This document shows positions 30,468-40,219 of a DNA stretch of 64,000 nt, in pieces; within the stretch, counting starts at the first letter, position 1; each line of letters opens with the position of its first letter. Source of the DNA: Tritrichomonas musculus (lineage: Eukaryota > Parabasalia > Tritrichomonadida > Tritrichomonadidae). The notes beneath the pieces were generated by a model, which had not been told where the DNA came from, did no database searches, and saw only the letters and a program-made list of their open reading frames with translations. The DNA lies in contig JAPFFF010000039.1 in the NCBI GenBank assembly GCA_039105265.1, forward strand, positions 1,240,001 to 1,304,000. Reading direction: 5' to 3'. The position numbers and the translations under genes were made by a program.

Positions 30468-30491
30468 TCTTTTTATTTATTTTTAAAAAAA

Positions 30492-30758
30492 ATGACTTTA
30501 TCATTACCAAAAGCTTTAAAGGACGATAGACAAGAATTAAGACATTTATTTAGTGAAATCAAAAGTGAATTATTTGATACATTTATGAATACAGATAGTT
30601 TTACTGAATCTTGTGAATGTATGAATATTTCAAAGAATATAAGTGTTATAGAAAAAGAAATAGAAACAGATTTTAATGAACTTGAAGATATTATATTTAG
30701 GATGAAACAAACATTAGATCGCACATTAGTCATCAAAAAGTATTTTCAAATTTCATAA
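30492..30758 (+). CDS. 88-aa helical protein, unknown
   Basis: MTLSLPKALKDDRQELRHLF leads into helices with FTESCECMNISKNISVIEKE and FNELEDIIFRMKQTLDRTL. Acidic overall with a paired Cys motif (CEC). No domain recognised. Followed after 20 bp by the 177-aa gene on the same strand, so possibly co-expressed. Confidence 0.65.
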   Translation: MTLSLPKALKDDRQELRHLFSEIKSELFDTFMNTDSFTESCECMNISKNISVIEKEIETDFNELEDIIFRMKQTLDRTLVIKKYFQIS

Positions 30759-30778
30759 ATTTTTTCAGAAACTCAAAA

Positions 30779-31312
30779 ATGATTAAGAAAAGAGCAGCGA
30801 ATGCAGGAGTAAATGCTAATATTTCGTTAGAGCCTTCAGCAGCTAGTCAAAGTACAAACAACTTAACAAATAATATAATAATTAATAAAAGAGATGATGG
30901 GAAAGAAGATATTGTTATAACTCGTGAAATTGAATTACCTGATATCAAAAATAATGAAATTGAAAAAGATGTTAAATATTTAATTTTAGAAACATATGCA
31001 AAAATATTATTAGATCAAGATAAAGCTTTAATTTCGAATTTAATATCTAAAAATTGTATTATTATACCAATTGCAAGTTTACAAGAAATAATCAAAACAA
31101 TATTAGGTAAAACTTGTTCATCTGTAGAAATTTATATTGATGAAGATATTAAATGTTGTGCATCTAAAGCATCACCTATTCGAAAAATTGAAGCAATAAA
31201 AATAATTAATGAAGATGGTGAAATGGTAACAGATTTCAAACAAGTTTATAACAAAGAATTTAATGATTTAGTTAATGTTTATCATATTTGTTTGAAATAT
31301 GTCGTTGTATAA
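30779..31312 (+). CDS. 177-aa protein, unknown
   Basis: Starts MIKKRAANAGVNANISLEPS with a flexible, basic, Ala/Asn/Ser head of about 45 residues. A mixed alpha/beta domain follows: EDIVITREIELPDIKN, VKYLILETYAKILLDQDK, IIIPIASLQEIIKTILGKT, VEIYIDEDIKCCASKAS, VNVYHICLKYVVV. Two adjacent Cys residues near 125. No recognisable enzyme motif. Convergent with the large fibre-like gene (10 bp between stops), marking the switch from plus to minus strand. Confidence 0.7.
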   Translation: MIKKRAANAGVNANISLEPSAASQSTNNLTNNIIINKRDDGKEDIVITREIELPDIKNNEIEKDVKYLILETYAKILLDQDKALISNLISKNCIIIPIASLQEIIKTILGKTCSSVEIYIDEDIKCCASKASPIRKIEAIKIINEDGEMVTDFKQVYNKEFNDLVNVYHICLKYVVV

Positions 31313-31322
31313 GAGAGAACTT

Positions 31323-34300
31323 TTACTCTTTGAATACACAAACAATATTATCATTTATTTTTGCAGTTATGATTCCAATTGTTAAACGTCTTATTTTTGA
31401 TGTTATTGGAGTATTTTCATCAAGAACTTTGATTTGATTATCTTCATCAATATAAATTTCATCACCTATTTCAAACCTTGATGAATCATCAACTTTGACC
31501 AAATAATCACCATGACTTGCAAAAGTAATTGAATTATTTTCTTCGTCAATTCGAACACAAATTCCAATAAATTCTTTCCAAGTACCTGTAGTTTTCACTG
31601 AACAAATACAATCTGTTGAATCTTTTTCGGTTGATTCAATCCATTCATTATCAATCCTTTTATAAACTTTTCCTGTAATAAATACTGGTTTTCCTATTTC
31701 AAAATCATCAATAATATCTTCAATTGGAGCATAATGTGTGATTGTTGTGTTTGATTGCGTACCGTAAATAGCAGCCTTGAATTTTGCTAAATATCCTGGT
31801 ACCATGATTTGTCTTGAATATATTTGTCTAGCATCTAATAATTCTTGAGTAGTTGTCCAATTATATTCAGCCATTGGGACACGATATGTAAGTGGTCTTC
31901 CTGATGATAAATCAAGAATTTCTTCATAATACGCTGAATATTGAAAATTATCAAAATATATAGTTCTTTGATATAATAATATTACTATGTTATGGGGATT
32001 TGCAGCTGTATCATAAAATAATATCCTTATTTCATTTCTTTCTGCATTATTACCAACTACGTATTCCAGTTGAATTGTGTTATTTATAATTTTTAGAAGA
32101 TGAATTGATATATCAGCACCCTCCGAAAATGGACCGCAATCAATTGCACATTTTTTTATTAGTTGTTCTTCTGTTATAACGTTTGACTTCAATGCATATT
32201 TATCGTCACAATCTGTTTTCTTATAATAAGTTGAATCCAATAGTTTTGATAATAAATCAACTTTTTTATCAATTAGATTACTTTCAAATATTGTTTGATA
32301 TTTATTAGTGACACAAGCTAATGATGGTACAGCAGCTGTTGCATCACATTCAGTTTCATCAGATTGAACAACAAGTGGAATTTCACTTTTCAATGCTATT
32401 TGATCTTCTTCACCAAATTCAGCTAGAGTAACTCGTACTGGATATGTTCCATCGTAATTATAAAGTACACCTGTTGCTTCTTCCCAATAAAACGTGCCAA
32501 CACTTGTTGTCATAACATGAGCAATTGTATCGCGTATGTTTTCTGTACTTTCCGTCTTGAATATGATATCAAATTCCTCATTTACATTTGAGCCAGTCAC
32601 ACCAACCAAGTGAGCACCTTCTTGGAATGGAATGAAGGAAGTAGAAAAGAAATCACATAGCAGATGTTCTGGTTCGTAAGGGCCGTTTGTTATTGGTAGA
32701 ATAATTTTATTCCCAACTTTCAAATCAGTTTTGCTTCGATATTTTTCATCGGATTCACTTTTCAATGCTATTTTATCTTGCTTCAATATTTTTTCCGCTA
32801 ATATTAATTTGGTATCAAAAGAGTCTTCCCCATTATCGATGTAAAAGCATTGACCATTACTATCGTTTTTATAATAGGTCAAGTTATAGGTTGTTCCATC
32901 AATTTCAACATCGACATTAACTCCATCTTCAGTAATAACACCATCATAGTCAAACAAATAATCAAACTCTTTTACAAAGCCATCGTTATTTGATATTGTT
33001 CCAACAAGGCGAGTTCCCCTAGTCAATTTTATTTTGACTTCCCACATTCCGGAATTATCTTGGACATTTTCAAAAGGCACATCGACTGCATCTTTATATA
33101 TCAAATCATTTTTGCTTCGATATTTTGCATCCGCTTCTTCTTTCGTATATAATTCTTCAATATTTGGTTTCTTAGCTAATTCTTGTTGAATAGTTTCTAA
33201 AGCAGTATTTACTTCGTCAGTTGTTGGATATTCAAGACTAAACATTGCAACATCATTTTGATGACTATTGACTGCTAATGCATTTATTTTTTCATCTAAA
33301 GCTTCAATATCAGATAAATAAGCAATATCAGCTGGAGTTTTCTCAACTAAAAGTCTAATAAATGTATTCTTTTCAATAACACAACCAATTAATTTAGCAT
33401 CTGTATTTTCTCCAGTCAAGGTAATTGTTTTTCCTGATTTATCAATCCATGATAAATATTTTGTACGATATTCTTCAGATTTTGGAAGACCTTCAATTGT
33501 GATGTTATCTATTGTTGTTGTTGTATCAACTCCTTTATAATCTGTTATGGTACCTTGTTCAATTTTGATATAAATTCGTTTTTGACCTTCAGATGTGAAT
33601 AATTTAAATACACAAATACCATTTTTTAATTCTTCTTCTGCAGTTAAAATTATTGGAACATCCATTTCATTAACTTTGATAACAATATCAATTGTATCCA
33701 TTCTTGTTAATTCACTTCTTGAAATATAATCATTATCCATTTCCTCAATTTTATCTACAATTTTCAATAATGGTTTCTTCATTGAATCTCTAAATGAATA
33801 ACATAATTGTTTTCCACCACCTACTGTTAAAATTTGTTCTTCTTCTTTTTCATCAAATATTGGAATTGTTGTTGCACCAGATTCACACCAATTTCTCACA
33901 CCAGATAATGAAACTCCATCACTTCTTGATAAATCTGCTAATTCCATTTCTGCATTTGATTCTACCCAAGCTTTCCACATATTACTAACAACACCAGAAA
34001 TACTTTTTATACCAAATGATATACCTTTAGCACTAAAACCTATCAAGCCAGCTACCATTTGAATATTTTGTCTTAATCTAATTTTATCAACATCAGCTTC
34101 TAATTTTTCAGTTATTTTTTCAGTTAGAGTCATTCTTGTTTTTAAATTTTCAACGGATTTATCTAAATTATCAACATCAACAGAAACAACATCAATCGTA
34201 TTTGAAACTAAATTTAAATCTGATCTCATTGTTGTAATATTGTCAGCTGTAATAATTTTTGATGAAGTTATGTTGTAATCAGTATATAAAGTAGTTGCTG

Positions 34301-35735
34301 CATTTGGATTTGGACTCACTTCATAATATTGTTGATTAATTATATATTCAAATGGATTAGTATTTTTATCCCAATTAATTTCTTCAATTGGATCTACTAA
34401 ATCTTTTCTTAAATATAATACTAAATCTTGATTCTCAATTCCATGTCGAGATGAATAATCATAAGTTAATTTTTCAATTGTATCTAAATCACCTTTTAAA
34501 CTCATATAATTTTTATCATAATCAGCAGTACCTGTATACAAATTTTCAGGAATAAAACTTAATCGATTATTATATTTTGGAGAATCAATTTTGAAATCTA
34601 AATATACTCTTTCCCAATTTGAAAAATTCAAACTATCTTTTTTAGTTGAATAACCGTTTATATAAGCATGAACCGAAGCACAATTATAAATAACATCACC
34701 TTCTAAATATTTTGGTAACCAAACTTCAACATCAAAATTTAAACCATATTTATCACCTTTTTCGATTGTACCATCTTTTAATAATACTTTTGATTCAATA
34801 TCCCAAATTCTTTTTAATTTTTCAAAGATGTTTGTTTCCCATTCGTTCTGATTAGTACCTACCAAAATATTTATTGGAGTTCTTTTAATCATAATTAACG
34901 CTCCATCTCTTTCTTGATATTTTGTTTGACTTTTACCTGATTCTTGTTCATTTCTTTTATTTATAATTTTACCATTTATTCGACCTTTAATATTATTCCC
35001 AGTCCATCTTCCATTACTATAAATATAAGTCCAAATATTTCCAAAACAATGTTCTTTAAATTCAAATTTTAAACCGTCAGGAATACTATAATCAGTAGGA
35101 ATTGTCCATTTCATTGTATATACATCAATATTATCAGTCAATGTTTCTTCGGTTATGACACTTGGTTTGTATAAATATAAGTTATCAGATTCATGTAATT
35201 TCAAACTATTTCTAGAATCTATGATATCACATTTGATGGAAGGTAATGTTGATTTCAAATGTGTTAATGGTAATTGATAAATAATACTAATTTCACCATT
35301 AATGTACAAAGATTTCAAATCAAGATTTAAATTCTTATCAACTTTTATGTATGGAGTTGTTGATGTTTCTTCAGTAATTGTCACTTTTTTATCTTCAGCA
35401 GCTGTTACACATGGACATACGAAATTTTTATTCAAAACATAAATTGATAATTGATAAATATATTTTCCTTCACTATCTAAGAAAACATTCTTTCTCAAAT
35501 TGATTTTAAATACTTCTGTCTTATCATCGATTTGTAATAGTTTTGTTATATCATCATCATTCATTTGTATATTTAATTTTTCATCTTCAACCGTTAATGC
35601 ATCTCTAGTAACATGATAATCAGAAAAACCTTCAACAGTTTCAAACTCATTCGATTTTGATGTTAACAATTGAGAACCTAAATATGTTTTACCATCTACT
35701 TTAAATTGAATATCGCCTTTAAATTTGGTTAGCAT
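31323..35735 (-). CDS. 1,470-aa fibre/spike-like virion protein
   Basis: Residues 1-500 are beta-rich (start MLTKFKGDIQFKVDGKTYLG). A coiled coil at ~515-570 (VDNLDKSVENLKTRMTLTEK) leads to a hydrophobic Gly/Ser segment (VAGLIGFSAKGISFGIKSIS). The distal half has three beta repeats built on EGAxLVGVxxxN / EFDxxF, joined by linkers of the tail-fibre type (KEEADAKYRSKNDL; SDEKYRSKTDL; CDDKYALKSNV). The last 180 residues form another beta domain (FEIGKPVFITGKVYKR; FASHGDYLVKVDDSS). The D-x-KY-x-x-K linkers are well known in phage fibres. A trimeric attachment fibre or spike is the best inference. Confidence 0.75.
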   Translation of the reverse strand: MLTKFKGDIQFKVDGKTYLGSQLLTSKSNEFETVEGFSDYHVTRDALTVEDEKLNIQMNDDDITKLLQIDDKTEVFKINLRKNVFLDSEGKYIYQLSIYVLNKNFVCPCVTAAEDKKVTITEETSTTPYIKVDKNLNLDLKSLYINGEISIIYQLPLTHLKSTLPSIKCDIIDSRNSLKLHESDNLYLYKPSVITEETLTDNIDVYTMKWTIPTDYSIPDGLKFEFKEHCFGNIWTYIYSNGRWTGNNIKGRINGKIINKRNEQESGKSQTKYQERDGALIMIKRTPINILVGTNQNEWETNIFEKLKRIWDIESKVLLKDGTIEKGDKYGLNFDVEVWLPKYLEGDVIYNCASVHAYINGYSTKKDSLNFSNWERVYLDFKIDSPKYNNRLSFIPENLYTGTADYDKNYMSLKGDLDTIEKLTYDYSSRHGIENQDLVLYLRKDLVDPIEEINWDKNTNPFEYIINQQYYEVSPNPNAATTLYTDYNITSSKIITADNITTMRSDLNLVSNTIDVVSVDVDNLDKSVENLKTRMTLTEKITEKLEADVDKIRLRQNIQMVAGLIGFSAKGISFGIKSISGVVSNMWKAWVESNAEMELADLSRSDGVSLSGVRNWCESGATTIPIFDEKEEEQILTVGGGKQLCYSFRDSMKKPLLKIVDKIEEMDNDYISRSELTRMDTIDIVIKVNEMDVPIILTAEEELKNGICVFKLFTSEGQKRIYIKIEQGTITDYKGVDTTTTIDNITIEGLPKSEEYRTKYLSWIDKSGKTITLTGENTDAKLIGCVIEKNTFIRLLVEKTPADIAYLSDIEALDEKINALAVNSHQNDVAMFSLEYPTTDEVNTALETIQQELAKKPNIEELYTKEEADAKYRSKNDLIYKDAVDVPFENVQDNSGMWEVKIKLTRGTRLVGTISNNDGFVKEFDYLFDYDGVITEDGVNVDVEIDGTTYNLTYYKNDSNGQCFYIDNGEDSFDTKLILAEKILKQDKIALKSESDEKYRSKTDLKVGNKIILPITNGPYEPEHLLCDFFSTSFIPFQEGAHLVGVTGSNVNEEFDIIFKTESTENIRDTIAHVMTTSVGTFYWEEATGVLYNYDGTYPVRVTLAEFGEEDQIALKSEIPLVVQSDETECDATAAVPSLACVTNKYQTIFESNLIDKKVDLLSKLLDSTYYKKTDCDDKYALKSNVITEEQLIKKCAIDCGPFSEGADISIHLLKIINNTIQLEYVVGNNAERNEIRILFYDTAANPHNIVILLYQRTIYFDNFQYSAYYEEILDLSSGRPLTYRVPMAEYNWTTTQELLDARQIYSRQIMVPGYLAKFKAAIYGTQSNTTITHYAPIEDIIDDFEIGKPVFITGKVYKRIDNEWIESTEKDSTDCICSVKTTGTWKEFIGICVRIDEENNSITFASHGDYLVKVDDSSRFEIGDEIYIDEDNQIKVLDENTPITSKIRRLTIGIITAKINDNIVCVFKE

Positions 35736-35762
35736 TTTTTACTTTTGCAACAAAAATAATAT

Positions 35763-36706
35763 TTACTCAATTGTAGAACATTTTTCTTCTAATAATTGAA
35801 TTCTACTATCATAAAATTTATCACATTCAATATTTTTAGTTTTATCTTCTAAGATCTTAATTCGATTCTCAGTTGTCAAATTTTCAAACGTTAGATCAGT
35901 TTCAATATTTTGACATTTACGTTCCAAAGCAGTTAATTTGTCATCTGATACTGTTCCACTACCTCCACATTGACATTGATTCTCTTCTAATCGAGATAAA
36001 TCTTCTGAAATACCAGCACAAAATGACCAAATCTCTTTGATTCCTTGATTTAACCATTTTAATTGATCTAGTTCTTCGTCTTGCCATTTCTTTAATTTTT
36101 CTTCAAATGTTAATACAACTGGTTTTTCCTCATTTAATGCCAATGTTTGAGCTTTATTATTTATGACAAAACCTTCTTTATTTCGATATTCTTGACTCTC
36201 AGTAGTATCAGCAGAAAATACATTTCCAATTTGATCAACATTTGATTCTAAAGTTGATACCCTTTCAGTATAATTTTTCATTGTATTTTCTAAATTTGTT
36301 ATTCTAGTTAATGTATCAAAATCTATAGAACCTCCAAGAGTAGCCAAATAATTTTTGAAATTCTCATTCAAAGGAGCAAGGTAATAACCAACAATTCGAT
36401 TTTCTAAATTTCTTTCCTCTCCAGAATCTGTTTCATTTTGATGTTCTTCACAATATTTTTTATCGGCTTCAGTTTCTTCTAATTTTAATTCAAATTTACC
36501 ATTTAAGGTTATTTTTAGGTTATGATTTTCAATTACAAATGATGAACTTTCTATATTATTTTGATTTGATTTAACAGTTAATTCATTATTTGTTATTTTA
36601 CATTCGATAACATAATCAATAAATTTAATTTGATAATTTATTTTTGAACGTTTTCGATCAAAGATATGGAAAATAAAATGTGAACTCTCATAATCATAAA
36701 TGGTAA
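35763..36706 (-). CDS. Fibre-related coiled-coil protein, start unresolved
   Basis: The minus frame is open over the whole interval and gene-like throughout, but no ATG marks its beginning; the boundary given is where the upstream gene ends. The first ~110 residues are beta-rich (YQIKFIDYVIECKITNNELT; LKITLNGKFELKLEETEAD). Then come NRIVGYYLAPLNENFKNYLA, coiled coils (TRITNLENTMKNYTERVSTL), a Trp-containing core, a CQCGGSG turn and further coiled coil to the end. It resembles a shorter relative of the adjacent 1,470-aa protein, so a minor fibre or collar protein is likely. It lies inside the capsid-gene cluster. Confidence 0.65.
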
Positions 36707-36709
36707 TTA

Positions 36710-37825
36710 TTAATGATGAATTTTTGTATTCGCTGATATAAAAGAAGTTAACATAACACCATCAGCAGCTTCAAGATTACTCATATCAAAAGTTATAAAT
36801 CCATACCCTGCTAATGTTTGAGGTCGTAATGGTTGTAATGGAATATTATTTAAATTATTTTCGACAAATATTGAATTTCTCCAAAATTTACCAAATTCTT
36901 TGTTATCAATTAAGTATTCAAGTTGATCTTCAAAACTTTGATTCAATTGAGAAAATATATAATCCATATACAATTTCCAATCATCATCAATTTCTTGCAA
37001 CATCTTCTCATAGGACTCAATTGTGATTGTTTTTGGATCTTCCTCATCTTCTGTTAATAATTGAGGTGCAGCTCGAAAAGTCTTTGGAGCTCCTATTTTT
37101 GCCATTGCATATTGATTTTGATTTATTGCACTTTTCATATTCCAAAAGGCTGCTTTTGCTACAAATTGAAGATCCAATATATAATCATAATATTTTCGGT
37201 TTCCATCATCATCGACCGGTTTTTTTGGATTCGGCATTGTTACTGTAAATCGTAAAAAGTTGGAAAGATATAGCGGTTCTGAAAAAGTTACATGATTTCC
37301 TAAATCTTGGATATCATCTGGATCATCTTCTGATGAGTAAGATAAATTTATTTTTGACCAGAGATTGAAAAAATTCACAAGGGCATTTGTTGATATTTGA
37401 ATTTTATTGTCCGAAGAATTTAACATAAAATTTCCAGTTGCTCCTTTCAATGCTGTACTTAAATTTTCCGTTTTATTCACAACTGAAGTAAGATCTCTCC
37501 CTAATTTATCAGAAGTGAGTTCACTATTATATCCAGTTAATCCCTCTGCTACATTAAATTTGATTTTTAAATTTTGAACTGTACCACCATCTTTCAAAAC
37601 AAATTTGGTTTTTCTTGTATTCAGACTATCGAGGATATATTCAACAATTTCATCTGACTTGATTGTTGCTGTTCTATCTCCTTTCCTTTTCTCTTCCTCA
37701 TCTTTTGGGTATTTTATTGTTAAATTTGACGCCTCACCATTTTCTTTCAACACAAATAAACTCGCATCAGTCCCACCACTTGCAGTCATTAATTTGAAAT
37801 CTGTATCGGTCCAAACACCTGTCAT
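36710..37825 (-). CDS. 371-aa virion-associated protein (fibre/base-like)
   Basis: Start set at the first ATG (MTGVWTDTDFKLMTASGGT); the upstream codons lack ATG. Two related beta repeats near the N-terminus (DASLFVLKENGEASNLTIKY and TKFVLKDGGTVQNLKIKF) are followed by EGLTGYNSELTSDKL, which is fibre-like. The C-terminal half is helical (YEKMLQEIDDDWKLYMDYIF) and ends with a hydrophobic beta patch. No catalytic motif. Placed between the candidate penton and the fibre genes, it is probably part of the vertex or fibre assembly. Confidence 0.65.
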   Translation of the reverse strand: MTGVWTDTDFKLMTASGGTDASLFVLKENGEASNLTIKYPKDEEEKRKGDRTATIKSDEIVEYILDSLNTRKTKFVLKDGGTVQNLKIKFNVAEGLTGYNSELTSDKLGRDLTSVVNKTENLSTALKGATGNFMLNSSDNKIQISTNALVNFFNLWSKINLSYSSEDDPDDIQDLGNHVTFSEPLYLSNFLRFTVTMPNPKKPVDDDGNRKYYDYILDLQFVAKAAFWNMKSAINQNQYAMAKIGAPKTFRAAPQLLTEDEEDPKTITIESYEKMLQEIDDDWKLYMDYIFSQLNQSFEDQLEYLIDNKEFGKFWRNSIFVENNLNNIPLQPLRPQTLAGYGFITFDMSNLEAADGVMLTSFISANTKIHH

Positions 37826-37860
37826 TAAATTTTTATTTTCGCACCAAAAATAAAATTGAT

Positions 37861-38346
37861 TCAATATTCTATTTTCAAGAACAAAATGAAATAATCAGGA
37901 ACTATTATTTTTCTTGTTTCTGTATCTTTAAACCAAACCATAAAACCTTGTTTGACATTCGAATCAATTAAATATTTTCTATTATCATCAGGAACTTGTA
38001 AATTTGCAACATAAACTAAACTATCACAATAATTATTTCGAGGAACAAAACTTGCATGAACAGTATAATTTGATGCAGTATGCTTATTAACAACACAATA
38101 ACAATATTGAAAGATTATATATCGATCTTGACCTTGAGTTGGAGTATGAAACTCTGATGGATATTTAAAAGCAAATCTATCATTTTCCAAATAAAAGTGG
38201 TCAACCGTTAAACATTCTGATAAATTTTGTTCTTGCTGTTCCTTTGTTGATAGTTTCCAACCTTGAACAGGGTAATAAGTTTTATGAATTTTTAATGGTT
38301 GAATATTTAAATTTGGATCGATGTTATACGAAATTAATGTCGACAT
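37861..38346 (-). CDS. Candidate penton / minor capsid protein, 161 aa
   Basis: MSTLISYNIDPNLNIQPLKI begins a compact, beta-rich protein with alternating hydrophobic strands (RYIIFQYCYCVVNKHTASNY, TVHASFVPRNNYC, KQGFMVWFKDTETRKIIVPD, FILFLKIEY). Size and position just downstream of the major capsid genes fit a single jelly-roll penton protein, which Polintons and related viruses encode. The assignment rests on context and strand pattern, not on a recognised motif. Confidence 0.5.
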   Translation of the reverse strand: MSTLISYNIDPNLNIQPLKIHKTYYPVQGWKLSTKEQQEQNLSECLTVDHFYLENDRFAFKYPSEFHTPTQGQDRYIIFQYCYCVVNKHTASNYTVHASFVPRNNYCDSLVYVANLQVPDDNRKYLIDSNVKQGFMVWFKDTETRKIIVPDYFILFLKIEY

Positions 38347-38370
38347 ATTTTTCTATTCAAATAAAAATCT

Positions 38371-40188
38371 TTATTTATAGCCACTTGGTACTCCTTCATC
38401 ATGATATTGAACACCATCTTGAATTGACCAAGTCCAATAAGTATCAGAACAAATCCACATTTCTGGTTTACATAAATTTCGATAAGTATTGTCAACAATT
38501 CCTTGAGATGTTGTTTTTGGATAAAGAAATGTGTTTGCGTCACTCGAACTTGAATCAAATATTGTATCTGCATGAAATCGAATTAAAACTTCATGATTAT
38601 CAGTATCTACACCATCAAATACATAACCAGAATTTCCACGTTCTAATTGAAAATTGATTCCAAAATTTGTATCATCATAAAATGTACTTCGATAACGCAA
38701 TTTGAGATTATCTGAGAAATCATTCAGAGGTTGACAAATAGATTCTAAATATTCTGGAGTTGCCTCAATTCCATCTAATTCATTTGCCATTAGTTGATAT
38801 TGAACAAATCTTCCATTCCAAGTATTAGCAAATTCAACTTGAGGATACAATTTCTTATCTATTATTAATCGAACATTTGCATACATTATATTTCTATATA
38901 CTGTAATATCATTTGCATATCTTGGAAACATAAATGTTAAATTTGTTGCATTTTTCAAAGGCATAGATTTAATTAAATTTATTTCATCATCTCCGACAGT
39001 TGTATCAAAAATTACTCTTGTTAATTCTTGCGAAGGAATTATTAATGGTTCTTGTAAAGTTGACATCAATCCTTCAACAACAGATGGTTTTATTCCAAAT
39101 CCAAACAAATTTGATCGTCCAACTGTGATTTTTATTGATTTTGGATTATATTTGAGTGTATTCAATCCGACATTCATACAAACATAATTGAGATCTTCAG
39201 TTGCATTATTTGGTTGACTCTTTAAATGATCTAGCGTCCATTTTATTGATGATAATTCAATGAAATCAGAGTTTATATTTTTGAAGTTAGAACTTATTGG
39301 TGACTTTGTTGTTAGCATTTTGTTGACGATTCGTCCTTCTTGTCCAATTTGATAAAATCGATTATCCAGTGGAAGCATCGGACAATTCAATTCCCAAGTT
39401 GCATAATTCGGACGAAGGGATAGTTTTTTACAAACTTGAGAGAGAGGAACTTGACACCAAACCAATGAATCCAAAGAAAATCGAACTTCTTCTTCTATTT
39501 CACCTAATATTTGATTTGGATATAATCTCCAAGCTTGTAAAGCTAATTGATCTGTGATTGGAATAATTAGGTCTAATACAACATGAAAGTTATTTATTGA
39601 AGCCAAACTTGATAATGGAATATAAACACCACAAACATTAGGAGATAAATTACAAACATTTTCCCATAATGAATGAGAATGAGGTGAATTTTGTTTTGAT
39701 TCCTTTGACCGAATTGAATTATATGCATAAGATTCACGAATCATTTCTGTTTGATGATAATTTTGAACCAATTTCCCATCAACATAAAATCTAGCTTCAT
39801 CAATAATTTCAACAGCATCTTTAAAACCAACAAATATTTGATTTATATGTGCTTGATCATGATTTGTCCAAGTTCCTGGAGACGATTGTGTCCAAAAATT
39901 AGTTTTTGTCAAAGGTGTTTGAAAGAAAACATCAAATTCAACTGTCATTTCAATAAAACTTTTTTCTATTTGAGATATTGTATGATTTGAGTGAGTTAGT
40001 TTTATTCGAGTTCTTTCGGAAAATTTTTCAATTGGAATATCATGATCATGGAAATCTTCACAATACATAGCAAAAGTATTATCACCTCCATTTTTTGCTA
40101 CCAAATTTCTTAAATGATCATTGAAAAAGTTTAATATGTCACCTTCATCATTTCCAAAGTTTCTAAATTGAGCGTTTTGATAAGTCAT
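38371..40188 (-). CDS. Major capsid protein paralogue A (double jelly-roll)
   Basis: 605 aa. Start placed at MTYQNAQFRNFGNDEGDILN because paralogue B begins identically; 26 upstream in-frame codons are excluded. Features shared with B: HTISQIEKSFIEM, the hinge-like YNSIRSKESKQNSPHSHSLW, GVYIPLSSL, the LDLIIPITDQLALQAWRLYP block, LMANELDG, and near the end NSGYVFDGVDTDNHE and MWICSDTYWTWSIQDGVQYH. Length and alternating beta segments fit a double jelly-roll capsid protein, as does the proximity of packaging ATPase and penton. Two such paralogues suggest a mixed capsid or one used as a minor shell protein. Confidence 0.75.
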   Translation of the reverse strand: MTYQNAQFRNFGNDEGDILNFFNDHLRNLVAKNGGDNTFAMYCEDFHDHDIPIEKFSERTRIKLTHSNHTISQIEKSFIEMTVEFDVFFQTPLTKTNFWTQSSPGTWTNHDQAHINQIFVGFKDAVEIIDEARFYVDGKLVQNYHQTEMIRESYAYNSIRSKESKQNSPHSHSLWENVCNLSPNVCGVYIPLSSLASINNFHVVLDLIIPITDQLALQAWRLYPNQILGEIEEEVRFSLDSLVWCQVPLSQVCKKLSLRPNYATWELNCPMLPLDNRFYQIGQEGRIVNKMLTTKSPISSNFKNINSDFIELSSIKWTLDHLKSQPNNATEDLNYVCMNVGLNTLKYNPKSIKITVGRSNLFGFGIKPSVVEGLMSTLQEPLIIPSQELTRVIFDTTVGDDEINLIKSMPLKNATNLTFMFPRYANDITVYRNIMYANVRLIIDKKLYPQVEFANTWNGRFVQYQLMANELDGIEATPEYLESICQPLNDFSDNLKLRYRSTFYDDTNFGINFQLERGNSGYVFDGVDTDNHEVLIRFHADTIFDSSSSDANTFLYPKTTSQGIVDNTYRNLCKPEMWICSDTYWTWSIQDGVQYHDEGVPSGYK

Positions 40189-40219
40189 TTGTTCTTGCAA
40201 AAAAAATTTAGATCTTATC

